DNA from: Lycocorax pyrrhopterus obiensis
Taxonomy: Eukaryota > Chordata > Aves > Passeriformes > Paradisaeidae
DNA length: 64,000 bases
Direction: 5' to 3'
Assembly: GCA_014706295.1 (NCBI GenBank)
Contig: JACSVZ010000007.1
Location: 61,329,475 to 61,393,474 of the forward strand
The position numbers and the translations under genes were made by a program. This document shows, one piece after another, positions 26,332 to 37,826 of this stretch. Each line of letters opens with the position of its first letter. Within the stretch, counting starts at the first letter, position 1. The notes under the pieces are model-generated. The model did not search any database and was not told the origin of the DNA. It saw only the letters and a list, made by a program, of their open reading frames with translations.

Positions 26332-27133
26332 TCGGAGGATGGGCGGGGCCGAGGCGCGCGCCGGAGCGGGGAGCCCGAGGGGGACGCGCGTCCCCCGTGT
26401 GTCCCCTCTCCCCCCACCCCCGCCCATCCCGCCACTCCCCCCGGGAATTTTGGGCGCTCCTCCTGCACTGGGAATGCTGGAAAACACACCCCGGGTCCCC
26501 TCCCCGCGCCGCAGCCCGGCCTGCGCATCACCCGCTGGAGGAAACCACCCTCTAGTGGGCTGCGGGGTAATGGCAGGGGGCGATATTTTGGCGGGGGGGG
26601 GGGAGAAAAACGCCGCCTTGGGCTCTGGTAAATGGGGCCTCGTCCCCAAATGGTGATTTTTAAAACTTTGGGGTTTTTTGCAGAGTTTTGCGTGTTAGAT
26701 GCACGTGTTAAATATACATGGGTTTAACCCTGTCAAGCACCAAGTGTGCAGAGAAGGACAGGATTTGAGTTTGGGGTTATCCATTTCCTCAGAGAGGGAT
26801 AGGATTTGTGTTTGGGTTATCATTTCCTGTGCAGATTTTATTTCCCTTTCTCATTTCTCATTTATTCTCTTTCTTTTTTCCTTTTAAAAATTTTTTTTAA
26901 AATTTTTTTTCATTTATTTCCATCCCATTGCAAGGGGTGAGTGATACAGGTATACACAAGAAGGGAAATGGAGGAGAAAAAACCCTAAGCACAAGTGTTT
27001 GCAAGAAGGCATCAAATACTGAACATAATCAAACATTTTATAAAGCAAAAATAAAGGTGTAAAGTGCTTTTATCTTTGGGCTTTTTATTTGTGGGAACAT
27101 CTGTCAATTTTAAGCCATTTTTTCTTGTCTTGT

Positions 27134-27200
27134 CACTCCAGGCCATTGTCCAAAGTGTCTCTCCAGCTCTCTCAGAGCCCCTTTAGGAATCCCTTCCCCA
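27134..27200 (-). mobile_element. CR1 fragment
   Basis: Reverse-oriented upstream piece: TCTCCAGCTCTCTCAGAGCC followed by CCTTTAGGAATCCC. Confidence 0.65.
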
Positions 27201-27246
27201 AAATATGTGATCCATGCTCAGGAACAAGTGACACTGCTACCTCTGC

Positions 27247-27410
27247 TCAGGGCAGTGGTGAAGTCCCTGTTCCTGGAGGGATTTAAAACTCTGTGGATGT
27301 GGCATTTGGGGACATGGGTTAGTGCTGGGCTTGGTAGTGCTGGGGGAATGGCTGGAATCAATGATCTTAGAGGGCTTTTCCAACCCTAACAATTCTATGA
27401 TTCCATAATT
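27247..27410 (+). mobile_element. CR1 fragment
   Basis: Plus-oriented older subfamily: GGAGGGATTTAAAACTCTG to TTCCAACCCTAACAATTCTA. Confidence 0.8.
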
Positions 27411-27557
27411 CCACCACTGCAGCATCTCCCAGTCCTCATTACTTTGAGGACAGGGAAGCTCAGAGTTAGGAGACATGCCCAGGTGTCGGGAGATGGTCTG
27501 GGAGGGAGACATGATGGGATCATGGCAAAGGAGGGGCTGAACCCCTCCACCAGTGAG

Positions 27558-27871
27558 TCACAGAATCACAGATCTTAAAGCTCGTCTCATTCCACCCCTG
27601 CCATGGGCAGGGATACCTTCCACTGTCCCAGGCTGCTCCAAGCCCCATCCAACCTGGCCTTGGACACTTCCAGGGATGGGGCAGCCACAGCTTCTCTGGG
27701 CACCCTGTGCCAGGGCCTCACCACCCTCCCAGCCAGGAATTCCTTCCCAATATCCCATCTAACCCTGCCCTCTGGCAGTGGAAGCCATTGCCCCTTGTCC
27801 TGTCACTCTGGGCCCTTGTCCCAAGTCCCTCTCCAGCTCTCTTGGAGCTGCTTTAGAAATCCATTCCCCAA
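27558..27871 (-). mobile_element. CR1 LINE 3' end
   Basis: Reverse-oriented with a small deletion near the terminus (CACAGAATCACAGATCTTAA), otherwise typical through CCTCTGGCAGTGGAAGCC. Confidence 0.9.
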
Positions 27872-29263
27872 AAGTGGCTGTGTGCTCTGGTGGGGGCTGG
27901 AGAAAGGAAAACTCCGTGTTTGTGCATCCTTTGGTTGCTTTTTAAAGCAACACACGTGTCTGAGTCTGCCCCTTTTGGGGGAAAAGTAGTAGGGGGGAAA
28001 CAAAGGCCACCCGAAATCACTGGGAACACCTGGTCCTGGTTGCTGGAGCATCAATCCCACAGCAGGATGACAAGATGAGGATCACCAGATAGACATCAAG
28101 GGCAAATGGTCCATCTCACCACACTTGGAGTTTGCCTTTAGCTCTCAGTCTGTCTGGTGACTAATTAAACAAACAGGAGTTCCCTGCCAACAAACCCCGG
28201 CCATCTGCCTCGTCCTCCGGCTCCATCCCAATAAATGCTCCACCAAGGAGCCCCATTCCCCTCACCTAAGTGCTGACAGCCCTCCCGCTGCCGGGGTGTG
28301 CTTTGGGATGGCCCGTGGAGCCGTGAGGATGCACCATCTGCCGCGCCTGGTGCGCGTCTCGCGCGGGAACGCGGAGCGAGGCTCCGGCAGCACGAGGAGC
28401 TCCGGGTGGGAACGCCGCGCGCTCACACCCCGCTAATTTAAGGGTTGCCAAGCTGGCTGTGCCAAGAACGCCTCCCAGGTTTTGCTTTTGCATGTCTAAA
28501 GTGGGAACGGTGGCGATGGGAAGGATATTTATTTAGGGCTGAAGCAGCAAATCCATCCCTTGTGAGGCTGGGTAGGGCGGTGGGAAATGGTGTCCCCTCA
28601 CACCAGCAAGTCGTGGATGAAAAGAGTAAAAGGACCAAAGCCACAGTTTCTATCCTGTGCTCCAGGAGACACCAAGACCATGCTTACTAATTAATCCAAA
28701 AATAATCACCTGCCATTTAGGACCCCACAGTTCCTGTTCCCCAGAGTGTCCCAAGGAGGCAGCTGTGGAGGAGTGAGACCCTGACGTAACAGCACACGCC
28801 TGATGTTTGGAGGTTTCTATGGTAATTAAAAAATAGATCTGTGACCCGTGGAAGAAATTCCTTGCTGCATTCCGTGCTCTGCAGGGCGGGTGCCCGTGCA
28901 GAGCAGTGTGATGGAAGGATCCTCAAGCTGGCTGGGAGCAAATCTCCTTCCCTGACTGCAGTGGGGGGACTCACTAACACCCCTGTGGCCAACTCTCTTC
29001 CCTGCCGATGGGGAATACAAAGTGCAGCCCACGTGTCCTGGGAGCAAAGACACCCCATGCAAAACACAAGGCAGAGTGAGTGGAGAAGCAGGATAATTCT
29101 ATTTTATATGGTAATTCCTGTGGGACCTTGGGATCTTTGCAGATCCAGCTGGAGCATTTCTGCAGGGCTGCAAGTCCCTGGGTGGGAAGCAGAGGCTGTT
29201 AGTGGGGCTGTGCATTGTCTGTGTTGTGAGCTGGGGCAGAGCAGATGTTGGGTTGGGGTGGGT

Positions 29264-29636
29264 CATAGAAAGGTCCCTTCCTGAGCTGGAAGGGACCCAC
29301 AGGGATCATCGAGTCCAATTCCTGGCCCTGCACAGACACCCCAACAATCCCACCCTGGGCATCCCTGGGAGCGGTGTCCAAACGCTCCTGGAGCTCTGGC
29401 AGCCTCAGGGCCGTGCCCATTCCCTGGGGAGCCTGGGCAGTGCCCGACACCCTCTGGGAGAAGAACCTTTTCCTGATATCCAACCTAAACCTCTCCTGAC
29501 ACAGCTCCAGCTGTTCCCTAGGGTCCTATCACTGTCACAAAGAGCAGAGATCGGAGGTGCCCATCCAGTGCCCCTCATGAGGAAGCTGCACCCTCCATGA
29601 GGTCTCCCCTCAGCCTCCTCTTCTCCAGGGTCAGTA
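29264..29636 (-). mobile_element. CR1 LINE 3' end (different subfamily)
   Basis: Reverse-oriented: AGCTGGAAGGGACCCACAGG, ATCATCGAGTCCAATTCCTG, and a body ending in CCCTCAGCCTCCTCTTCTCC. Confidence 0.88.
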
Positions 29637-30141
29637 CAGCAACATTTAGATTTCTGTTTACCACTTCAGAGGGAAAATAAGAGGCCTGTGGTAATATTAG
29701 CCAAGCAGGTGGTCTAAGCAAATTAGTGAATCCTGAAGATTCCCAAGTTCAAAGGAAGCAGTTGCTCATCTCTGTGGAAGCTATCTGATAACATATTTAG
29801 CTGAAGAAAGGATGAGTGTATCCACCAGCACACAATGGCCCAGATTTCCTAGCTCATTAAACCCAAATATTAGTGAAAATACCATGGTAGGCAGGCTGAG
29901 ATAATTAAACACAACATCTCTTTCATTTGTTCCTAAACACAGTGTGGGAATTGGCCACTGGGATGGCAGCATTTCCCTTACCTTGGGTGGTGAAGTGGAG
30001 CTGTAAAATTCAGACAAAAAAACACCCTTCCAAAAGCAAATGCACACTACAAAGAAATATATACATATATATTTTTAAGTAAACAATAAAACCCATGTAG
30101 GTCTGTATTTCCAAACTGGATAAGGTAGACAAAAAAAAAAA

Positions 30142-30215
30142 ATCACAGAATCCTTGAAGGATTTGGATTGGAAGGGACCTTAAAGACCATCTTCCAGCCT
30201 TAACATGACCCTCCA
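30142..30215 (-). mobile_element. CR1 fragment
   Basis: Terminal piece: TTTGGATTGGAAGGGACCTT then AAAGACCATCTTCCAGCC, next to an A-run. Confidence 0.8.
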
Positions 30216-33171
30216 CATGGATCAGCTCTCAGTGCGGATGTACAACCACTGCTTCTTAAGACCTGTTAGTAGAAAATTAAGTGTTGCACAGCCCAAATCC
30301 TGGTGAAAGCAGCAGGGGCTGACTCCTCTGATGCTGGAGGCAGCAATCACTGGGTGATGGGGGATGAGGGCTGGTAGGAAAAGCACATTTAACCCTCTGG
30401 CCTGAGCTGCGACTGCAGATCTGAAAGGGAAAGAGAAGAAGTGGCAGCACCTGGGTGCTAACAGTTAGGGAAAGGAGCACTGGGAAATACTGGTCAGCAT
30501 GGAAGGGCTGCTCACACTGTATTTGTTTAGCCATTGTCAAGGGGCTGCTGTGAGAAGATCCCGTGTCCTCTCTGAAATGCTGGGAGAGCACGGACATCGC
30601 TTCTCCAGCAGTGTCAGCTCTGCCCTGCACGCTTGATGAGTTGGCTCACAGGGACCCCAGAGCCAACAAAATAAATCAGCTTAACTAATGGTCCTCAAAA
30701 AACCAACCCTGGCAAATGTATCACAGGCTGCTCTCACGCCTGGAGATGACAATGGAATTGGTGATGAAGAGGAGCCCAGGAAGAAGGGGATGCAAAAGTG
30801 GATGTGAAGGATTTCCAGTGAGTTTCACTGGGCTCTGCCAGTTTCAAACAATCCCTTGAATATAAATATTGCAAAACCTGATCGTCCCATCAACAGCAAG
30901 TGGGTATTTGCAGAACGTGCCTTTGCAGGACTCAGATCTCTGTGTGTGTTGGCCTTCGGGGCAGCCTGGTTATCGGTGCTGGATTGTGGGGCACACGATA
31001 CACATCCCATTCCTTCCTTTCCAGCCATTGGCATGGGCACGGAGAACAGCTCTACTCACACCTGGCATGGGTCTGCACTCCTGAGTAGCTCTGGGCCCCT
31101 CTTCATGCACACCAACACCCCGTAAACACTTTCCAGCCAGGTAACTCTCTGCATGGCTGTATCCCATAGCCAGCCTCATGTTTACCTACAACTCTCCGAT
31201 TTTTCCAACCATTTCCAGCCGGCACTCAGAGCAGCTTGTTGTAGGACTTGGAGCTGACTGAGGCTGTGTTGCAAGCAGATGGCCCTGATGAAACAAGACA
31301 CTGATCCCCAAGGAGGTACCGTGCAATGGAGCTGCTCGACTCCCCGGCTCCAGCAGCTCCAAGGCAGGCTTGGGTATGTGCATTAGCACACACCATCGAG
31401 GAAATTGCTTCCCTAACCACCCCTCTCAAGTAATTCTCCTTGGAAGCCTGGTTCCAGCTCAAGACACATGTCAGCAGCACTGACACTGTGGCAGTTTTCC
31501 TAGTTAGTTATTAATAATGGAGCAGCTGACAAAATTAGGGTAATTTAAGAGTATCCTTAAAGGAGAGAGGAGGAGTTTCTAGGCTGGGTGAGGGTTTAGA
31601 TGTAGCCAGGATGCTGGGGTGGAGGAAAACCTCAATGCTCCCACTCACTGAAATGGAAGGGGATCCAAATGTGGAAGATAAACGTGGAGGAAAACAGCTC
31701 TCGTTGATCTTCCTGCCCCTGGCTCTCAACAACTTCAGCAAAACCCAGGGAAAGGACATCTAGGGCTGCATGGACTAACAAGCACGTGTGGGCACAGCTG
31801 GAATAGATGTAAATGGAGATGGTCCACTGAGACCTCTAAGGGCTGTTCTGCATCTTGCCCAAGCCCTCCTAATGACAGAGCATTGAATGCTGTGAAATTT
31901 GATGGAGACTTTTTCATTAAGATGTTGGTGCCAAAAGGGAAAACTGGAGCTGGCAGACTCATTCACACATTTTTGTGTCCCTGGGAAGACACTTAGAGAT
32001 TGAAAGACTGGGAAAGTTGTCGTCATTCTTTAATGGGAATCCACCAGCTCTTGGCAAACACTCTTTTTTTGGTCCTATGGCAAAATATAAGGCTAAGTTC
32101 TTGTGTCACTCCAGCTGAACCAGCAGAGGATGGTTTGGATGATGTTGCAGCCACTCCAGCCAGGGTTTGGTACTGACCACCTGGGAGGAGACTGGCTTTC
32201 AAAGGAAAGGCAGCGGCTGGGTCACCAACCTTGTCTCATGTACGGCAGCATCTGGTGAATGAAAATCATTGCTTTTCAAGATGTGCTGTGCCATAAATCA
32301 CTGCCCTGGTCTTACTTTAATCAATGGAATGTGCTGCCCCACAGGGCTCTGCTCACCCTGGCAAGCAGACACAATGCCACGTCCAACTCCCTCAGGGCTC
32401 CTTGCTTGCTGTGATCATCCTCAGCCTTGCTGCCAGCAATATCCCTCCAAGCTGGTGCTTTTTGAGCTTGCAGTCCATGCTTTTTCCCTACAGGGAAAAT
32501 CCTTGAAATCGAGGACCCTCAGGAACTGGAGTGAAAAACCAAACACAGTGTCTGTGCTGCATGTGACCAGGGAAGGCACAACATTTGTATCTCACAGTTC
32601 TGCTGGCAGGAGACTGATGCACGATAACCCCTGGTAGAGCTCTGTTCTGCCTCCAAAATCAACAGCATCTGCAGAGGTACAGGGAAGAAAGAGGAGGATA
32701 ACTATCAAAATAATTCACAAGTTAGCAATCTTCCCCTCCAGCCTGTTTGTTAAAGTATTGCTGATGAGAAGCTGATAGACACTGGAATAAATACCACGAG
32801 GAGAGAGAGAAGTGATGCATTAGACCTCTCACCAGTCCCCTGACTGCAGCTACTACTGAGAAATCTGCCAGGAAATATTAGATGTGAAGTGGCTATGCAA
32901 TGGGAGAGGAAAAATTATTAGGAACTGCCAGAACCCCTCATCTGATGAAGACAAAAAGCTGGAGGAGGCATTTAAAACCTAGAAAAGCTTTTTAAGTGCA
33001 AATCTTCTGCTGATAAAAGGTCGCTGCAGACTGAGGATAGAAAACACAGGTAGCAACTAATTGTCCTGATAATTATTGTGGGTCCCACAGAAGCAGTTCT
33101 GGGATTCACTCAAATCTCAGGAGGATCCAGGAACTGCACAGATAGCACAGGTGTTTTCCAAAGAATGGAAA

Positions 33172-33315
33172 TCAGAGAATCCCAGAATGGTTTGGGTTGG
33201 AAGGGACCTTAAAGATCAACTCACGCCAACCTCCTGCCCTGGGAAGGGACACCTTCCACTAGATCAGGTTGCTCCAAGTTCCACCTAGCCTGGCCTTGAA
33301 CACCTCCAGAAGTGT
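33172..33315 (-). mobile_element. CR1 fragment
   Basis: Reverse-oriented: GGTTTGGGTTGGAAGGGACC to TAGCCTGGCCTTGAACACCT. Confidence 0.9.
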
Positions 33316-34543
33316 GACAGAAATGCAAATCCTCGTGTCACAACTGTGACAAACATCCCAGTGTTGCCCTTTCTATGCCTGAGGACTCCATGTGCAGGGA
33401 TAATGAACAAAAGGAGTTTTTTGGGTTTCCCAAGCCTGATGAAGGCTCAGTAACCTCAGCATGAATTTATAATGTCATTGATTTCCAAAATTCTGTGGGA
33501 GAAACACAAAGACTCCTCACTTTGGACATCAGACTCTGCTGATGGATTCATTTAGTCTTAAGACTGTGTCTGCATACAGTATTTCTACTCTTTTAAATCA
33601 TTCCCATAATGAGATGGAGTAATTAAGGCAGGACCTCTTCTAGCTCAGCTGCAGCAGCATCCATACAAAGGTGCCTTTATGTAGGTGTTGCACATTCCCA
33701 CAAATTTATGGAAGCCAACCAGTAGCAGCCCCTTTTTACAGGTATATCCACACTGCACTACAAGCTCTTGTCTCTCTACCCATATTGCTCATGGACACGA
33801 GGGAGTAAAAGCAAACAGTAAAACGATTAGCAGAGCTGCCCAAGTGACTCTGAAGCATTCAGCAGACACTTTCTGCCCCCCTCTGTGGTTTTGGGGGCTG
33901 TTATGGCAGATCCTGCAAAGCATGGGACTCTCCAGTGCTCACTTGTGGCCTCATAGCTGTGCTCAGGTTTGCACCTGCATCATTGTGTGCCATCATAATT
34001 GGTAGTAATACCAAAGTTATCCAGAAATAACCCCCTAATCCTGGTTTTCTCTTTTTTTCCTGCCCAGTGTATTCCAGCAAGGCAACACCAAGCCTTTCTA
34101 ATAGCTCAGTTCAGAGGACTTCTGCTGTTGCAGATGAAATTCAGCTATCCCTGGCATTAATTACATCAGCTACACACACACACAGGACACCAGGGACAGC
34201 CTCTGCAGGGGCTGCACGTCTGCTGCAGTGACAGAGGCCAGTCCTTGTTTACTCTGGATGCGAGGACAGCTGAGAAAGTGGTGACTGGTGGCCAGCTGCT
34301 GCAGAGACTTCCAGTTACAGACGTCAGCCCCAGACCTCCCTCACGTGGCAGACGTCACCTGCAGACCTGGCAGAGCTTCCTCAGGGCACGGGGAGCCCCA
34401 GCAAATGTGCAAATCAGCAGGAGAAACTCAGCCCCTGATTCCTGTCTGCTTTTACCATACATGAAGTTTGATGTTAGCATGTAAATGAGGCATTGAAATC
34501 AGATTCACACAGAAGTTCATCTTAAAGCTGAACAAAACACGTA

Positions 34544-34742
34544 CCTGGGCAGCCTGTGGACAGCCTCACCACACTTTCAGTGAAGAAATTTTCCCTGATG
34601 TCCAATCTAAACCTCGTCTGGTGCAACTTGAGGCCATTTCCTCTTGTCCTATTCCTTGTTTCTTGGGAGAAGAGACCAGTGCTCACCTGGCTGCACCCAC
34701 CTGTCAGGGAGTTGTACAGCAGCCACCTGAGCTGACCTGGAT
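34544..34742 (-). mobile_element. CR1 fragment, internal part
   Basis: Reverse-oriented piece lacking the terminal end: TGATGTCCAATCTAAACCTC, TTGAGGCCATTTCCTCTTGT. Confidence 0.75.
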
Positions 34743-36519
34743 TTTCCTTATGACCATTTTCCCCTCTACTTGGGAGGAAGCACATAAGGACGAAGGAAGA
34801 TCCTAACACAGCAACTTTCCCTACAGAAGGAAGATGTCCATGTCATAGTCCATTGGCACTTGGAAAGACACCTTGGGACATCCCTAAATAGCACCACATA
34901 GTCTGATCAACCCATTTGGAAGCCTCAGCTCTGATTAGAGTTGATGAATCAAATCAAACCAACCTTTCCTGCAGCAAAAAACATTACAAATCTGAAACAC
35001 TTCAATGCTGCTTAAAAGAACTAAGTCTTGTTGCCAGAAGTCTTCCCATGTTCCTTGATGTCATCAAATCCTAAACATCATCTATAATGAGCAGAAAAGG
35101 AATGTTATATCACCTCTATTACAACAGGGCAACAGAGCAGAACAGCCTCTGTCAATATGCTGTGTTTTTGTGGGTCACAGGAAGGTTTTATTTCTCTCTT
35201 AGAGCCTTGGATCCCTGCTTTAAGACAACCAAGGGACACACCAGGCAGCTTCAGAGCTGCTCCTTTTCCTTCTCACCTGATCTATATTTTGGGATGGCTT
35301 CTTAGAAGAAGGGCAAACGTAATGAGCCAGCTACTGTACCTTTTATAACTCTCCATCAGGTCTTTCATTTGGGCCAGCAAGGAAGCTTGTTAGAGCAGAG
35401 AAAGCAACTAAGCATCTCTGGAAAATGCAATTAAAAGAACAAGTAACAAATGAAAAGCTGGGACAGACTTAATGGTAAATACATGGCCTGGCAGTTCAGC
35501 ACAGCTACATCCTGCTTGCCATTATTATTTAATATTGGCATCGATTGAAGGATGAGACAGACCAGGCAACTCTCTGTGGGGTTACTTGAATACCATTTCA
35601 CTGTGAGATTAAATAAGCCCACAGGTTTGGATCACACTGTTTGATGGGAGATTTTAATTAATTGATTAAATATTGGTGACTACTGTGGTCAAGCAGTAAA
35701 CACCACCTCCTTCATCATCTCTGTGGGCAAACAAATCCCTGCTAATTATCAGTGCCCAGCTCCAGGCTGGAACCAGCACAGCATTAACCTGCTCCTCTGA
35801 AATAACAAGCTGCCCAGCCACTGTCCCACATGCTGTGTGAGCTGTTGGTGTGGAAGCAGCTGCTGCCATGGATCAGGCACTGCTCCGTCCCCACAGACAC
35901 CTCGGGGTGTCATTCCTAGTTGATACACAGTGCAAACAACAGCCTGGTTTGTCCAGCAGTTTATTCCCAAGTTGTCCCTGGCCAGAATGGTCACTTTAGG
36001 TAGAGCAGATAAATTATCTTACAACCAGCCTGCTGATCACTGGCTGGAAATCTGTGGCTACAGGCATCAATTCCCCACTTCCACCTGTCCTTACAACTAA
36101 CCATTACTCTTCCCAACAGCACCACCTAAATCTTTTCCTCAGAGGTAATTGCCAGGAGTTTGGAAGCAGGGTCACAGCAAACAATAAAAAAAAGAAGGAT
36201 GGAAAGGTGAAGATGGAATACCTTTGAGTAGGAGAAGCTTCCTTCCCTGGTTTGGAGGTGTGCAGCATCTTGTGGGTACCCTGGAGCTGCAGGAGAGTGG
36301 AGCTTAGGATTGTGAAGCACGGCTTTCCCTGCCTGAGCCTGAGCAGCTGTCCTGGAATTGAATGTGAGGAAAAGCTGCAAGGGAACAAGAGGGAGGGCAG
36401 AAAGCAGCTACTCCCCATTTCTACAGGTTCTAAGTATCACTTTCCCCTATATGAGCAGATGTGAGACTCACCCTGTTTGTCTTTAGGAGAATTTGTCTCT
36501 CTTTAAAGAAACAAACCAC

Positions 36520-37475
36520 TTTCTCTTCTCAACAGCCATTTTTATTGCTTTTGACAACACACCACTGGAGTGAAAGGAAATAATTTTCTGCTATTCTTTA
36601 GCTTCTTCTTTTGTTAGAGCAAGTACATTTCCTGGGACTATTGATAAAAGTAACTGATTAACTTGTTACTGGTCATCCAAGTTGACCATGCAAGCGAAGA
36701 GTTGGAAATCCCTCAAAACTGCCACCACTCTGGGGAGTGATTAACCAACATTTGCATGGAGAACAAGTTCTTCCAGGCACTGCCAACAAGACTGAAAGTC
36801 TCAAGATGTCATCGCAGGAGCTTGGGCTTGAAAGTGTCAGCAACGTGTAGTTCAAGAATAATCAACAAAAATCTTTCCTGAGGGCTTTGGCTGAAGTCCC
36901 TCAACACACAAATCCTTCAAACCAGCCAGAAACAGTGTCCTGAGCCACACCTTCAACCCCCAGCTCCTGCCACAGTCCAACCTTCAGCTACAAAATAAAG
37001 ACACATGGGGTTAACAACGAAGAATATTTACTTCCCTTCATATGGTACATTCTGTAAAGTGCTAAGTTCCTAAATTATACCGAGTTAAAATGACATACGG
37101 CTGTAGTATTTTAAACACAATAAATATAGAATGAGCCTTGTGCAACTGCACTTGCAAATTTTATCCTTTTTTTAGTAGACAGCCTAAATTTAGTAGTCAA
37201 AATAGCCTCCAATAGTGCTCCAAGAAAAACTAGGAAGGAGTTATAAATAAAATCACATCCTTCAGAGATATCCTACGCACTTCTCCTGTCCACATTGCAC
37301 GGGGAAGCAGCGCTCCTGTGAGCATATGGAGCGAGGAAAAATAAGGAAGCTGAAAATTACCCAACAATAAAAAGCAAAATCCTACAAGTTAATGCTACAT
37401 ATCCTCCCATAAATAGTCTGACTTCCACATTTAATCTTAGTGCACACAACCCAGGTCTTTTATTTTTAACTCCTG
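36520..37475 (-). other. CGRRF1: CGRRF1 3' UTR (probable extent)
   Basis: AT-rich sequence without open frames follows the stop codon. A canonical AATAAA is read on the minus strand at 36546-36541, so transcripts probably end near 36520. An earlier AATAAA at 37464-37459 lies only about a dozen bases past the stop and is unlikely to be the main site. Confidence 0.45.
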
Positions 37476-37826
37476 TTAAAAAACTCTTCCAGGAAGAACA
37501 TCTTGCAAGACATGGGTCGGTTCATCCTCATCTTGCTCCTTTTTGCTGCAAAGTGGAAAAGACTCCTGCACGAACTGCCTGCACATTGGGCACTGCTGGA
37601 AATACTTGATGCAGCCATCGCACAGGCACGTGTGTCTGCAGGGCAGGAGGACCCAGTTCACAGGGCCGTTCTGGCAAACAACACAGTCTTTGCTGTTTTC
37701 TTCCTGCAATTCCGGTTCATCTCCAGCCAGCCCGGCCTTTTCCAGCAACCCTGTGTCAGTGCTGCTCTCACCAGGGAAGGTATCGCTGGAGGAGGGTGCA
37801 GGACTATTTGCAGACATGAAGAGTTG
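37476..37826 (-). CDS. CGRRF1: CGRRF1 coding exon 6 (RING finger and stop)
   Basis: It begins QLFMSAN after TTTTAG, passes through a serine-rich acidic linker and then the RING (DCVVCQNG...CPMCRQFV). The tail after the RING ends THVLQDVLPGRVF, longer than in mammals. Confidence 0.95.
   Translation of the reverse strand, partial: QLFMSANSPAPSSSDTFPGESSTDTGLLEKAGLAGDEPELQEENSKDCVVCQNGPVNWVLLPCRHTCLCDGCIKYFQQCPMCRQFVQESFPLCSKKEQDEDEPTHVLQDVLPGRVF

Larger units (their letters stand above)
25100..26640. promoter_or_regulatory. CpG island over the SAMD4A 5' end
   Basis: The stretch is visibly rich in C, G and CpG compared with the AT-rich flanks, and covers the first coding exon, the non-coding exon and the region upstream. 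It also holds long homopolymers: A-runs at 25571-25600 and 25749-25764, an AAT-type microsatellite at 25545-25597, and G or C runs at 26000-26050, 26229-26239 and 26590-26602. These can form G-quadruplex or triplex structures and commonly cause sequencing errors, so length is uncertain there. Confidence 0.7.
26650..36510. other. Intergenic region SAMD4A-CGRRF1
   Basis: No frame resembles a known protein. Contents are the CR1 pieces listed, T-rich runs near 26880-26910 and a CA run near 34174. Nothing else recognisable is seen. Confidence 0.7.

Noticed and set aside
37459..37464. AATAAA twelve bases after the CGRRF1 stop codon
   Set aside because: It is too close to the stop to be the main poly(A) signal; AT-rich UTR-like sequence continues for several hundred bases.
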